Source of the DNA: Flammulina velutipes
Lineage: Eukaryota; Basidiomycota; Agaricomycetes; Agaricales; Physalacriaceae
Length of the DNA: 64,000 nucleotides
Assembly: GCA_011800155.1 (NCBI GenBank)
Contig: JAALGH010000011.1
Coordinates: 1,054,001 to 1,118,000, forward strand
Direction: 5' to 3'
A program made the translations under genes and the position numbers. Below are positions 62,698 through 64,000 of this stretch, piece by piece. Position 1 is the first letter of the stretch; the number at the start of each line of letters is the position of its first letter. The notes beneath the pieces are model-generated. The model saw only the letters and a program-made list of their open reading frames with translations, was not told the origin of the DNA and made no database searches.

Positions 62698-64000
62698 TTA
62701 CAGGAGAACATCGTTCCCATTCTGCTCCAACCAAGCCTCTAGATTCGCCTTCACCTCCCATGTATGTCTTCGTAATGACATCAACGTCGTCGCGATACGA
62801 ACCACACCATCATAGTGCGGCGGGGAGAATGCCTCTTCGTGATGTCCAGTTGTCGAGGTTTCTGTCACTAACTGCCAGCGCGTTTCACTCGGAATCCATT
62901 CGGGATAGTGCGCAAAGACGCGCACACCACATGATGTATAAAGTAGTCCATATAGGACACACCACGGCGGAAGTTCATGGTTTGCTGCTGGGCTTGGAAG
63001 GTTGGCAACTAGCAGGTTCAGCGTCCACTCAAAGTACGAAGTAAGCACAAGCTGGCCCTCATCAAGTGGGCGTGCATCCCATGGCAGCGCCACCAGAAGT
63101 GTCGGAGAACGAGAGTCCGGGATGCCACTGATTTTCATCCGACTTTGGATCGCAATTGGCAGTGGTGCCACCCCGCCCGGATGAGGCGTAAATGTGCTGG
63201 GGATGTGAGCTTTGGTAGATATCAATGCAGAGATCTACTCACTGGGAGACCTGGCATCCCGGCATGTCAAAAAAAGCAGGTAACGTCTCGAGCATGACAT
63301 TGAAGACATCTCGCTCGTAGGAAATGGGGGCCATATGGGTAAAAAATATACGAAATGCTTGTGGTTTTGGGTCCAGACGGAGAGTAACATCCAGATCAGG
63401 ATAGATACGTGGAAGGGAAACTATGCCTGAGGTCTCGCTACGCTCAACACATTCAGCCTCCAATGCAAAGTCCGTAACACCTCTGAGATACAATTCTAGG
63501 GCAGAACGAAGACTCTTCAAATCACCCCAGGAAATCTCACGGTCAGACTGGGAGAGCTGCGAAACAGACGTAAACATAGATAATTGAATGTGTAGATTGC
63601 GTACCAACAACTGCTCCGGGATTGTTAGGGCTTTATATGGGCCTGCTATCGCCCATCGTATTTCATGAGCTCGGGCACGGGGACTGGGTCTTCTGAATAC
63701 AGGTCGTGCTCGAGTGAAAACTCTCCAAGCCGTTCTAAGACGGCAAGATTAACAGTGTCCACAAATATCTGGGCAAAAACATACATGGGGATATTCCTAG
63801 CTTGCGCCATTGCTAGCAAACCAAAGTGCGAATCAGGTTGTGGTTCAGGCTCTGGTCTGCATCTCTCAGAATCAATAATTTATCGGTATATAGCTCTGAG
63901 AGAAAACCCACATGCCAGCCGGCTCATCCACGCAGACAGTGTCAAGCCATTTTCTGACAAATTTTGCCAGTTTGGAGTCTGGTGAAAGTCGAAAGCCAGG
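62698..64000 (-). CDS. Large multi-exon orphan protein, copy R (5' part beyond the window)
   Basis: C-terminal half of a second intact member of the family of copy Q. The visible part begins FRLSPDSKLAKFVRKWLDTV (FSPDPELVNFVEDWLHSV in Q). It continues with a linker richer than Q's, possibly RPEPEPQPDSHFGLLAMAQA. Then come RARAHEIRWAIAGPYKALTI, SGIVSLPRIYPDLDVTLRLD, PISYERDVFNVMLETLPAFF, LLVALPWDARPLDEGQLVLT and LRRHTWEVKANLEAWLEQ. The stop is at 62698. The gtgagt donor near 63243 and ccccag acceptor near 63202 give CQVSHTFTPHP, matching the same splice in Q. Head-to-tail with Q. Confidence 0.7.

Overview
The window reads as nuclear DNA of an agaricomycete (mushroom-forming basidiomycete). Genes are compact and carry many introns of about 48-60 bp. 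Diagnostic families include a fungal FunK1-type kinase, a multi-pass membrane protein resembling the fungal DUF6534 group, a CLA4 kinase, a chromodomain Ty3/gypsy relic and a large lineage-specific F-box family. Nothing bacterial, no CRISPR array and no credible tRNA or rRNA gene was seen.

Layout. 1-4.1 kb: a membrane-anchored multicopper oxidase (running off the left edge) and a secreted acid phosphatase, transcribed divergently. 4.7-19.8 kb: three intronless paralogues of an unrecognised, probably nuclear protein. The second and third form an inverted repeat of about 2 kb around a flavin monooxygenase, CLA4 and a FunK1 kinase. 20.4-24.1 kb: housekeeping genes, including SEC20 and the oligosaccharyltransferase subunit SWP1 with start codons only 76 bp apart, then a probable mitochondrial protein. 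24.2-29.5 kb: three F-box genes in tandem on the minus strand. 30-43.4 kb: a multi-pass membrane protein, histone H2A, an HSL-type esterase, an orphan gene, two small paralogues with an LRAT-like His/Cys pattern, SEC24 with an N-terminal WW domain, and the complex I assembly factor NDUFAF2. 43.6-50.0 kb: a second F-box cluster, whose left half is a collapsed inverted copy of the 24-29 kb cluster. 51.5-52.6 kb: a minisatellite joined to a truncated chromovirus integrase. 53.2-55.4 kb: a PHD-finger/chromodomain protein. 55.8-64 kb: a family of large multi-exon orphan genes (one pseudogene, one complete, one cut by the right edge) around another F-box-like gene.

The strongest themes are recent local duplication, inversion and gene conversion of F-box and orphan families between conserved housekeeping genes, and unusual splicing: two consecutive micro-exons across the oxidase copper motif, and several inferred GC-AG introns. 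Exon boundaries were worked out by eye from reading frame, GT/GC-AG signals and paralogue comparison. Functions are family-level inferences; no database search was run.
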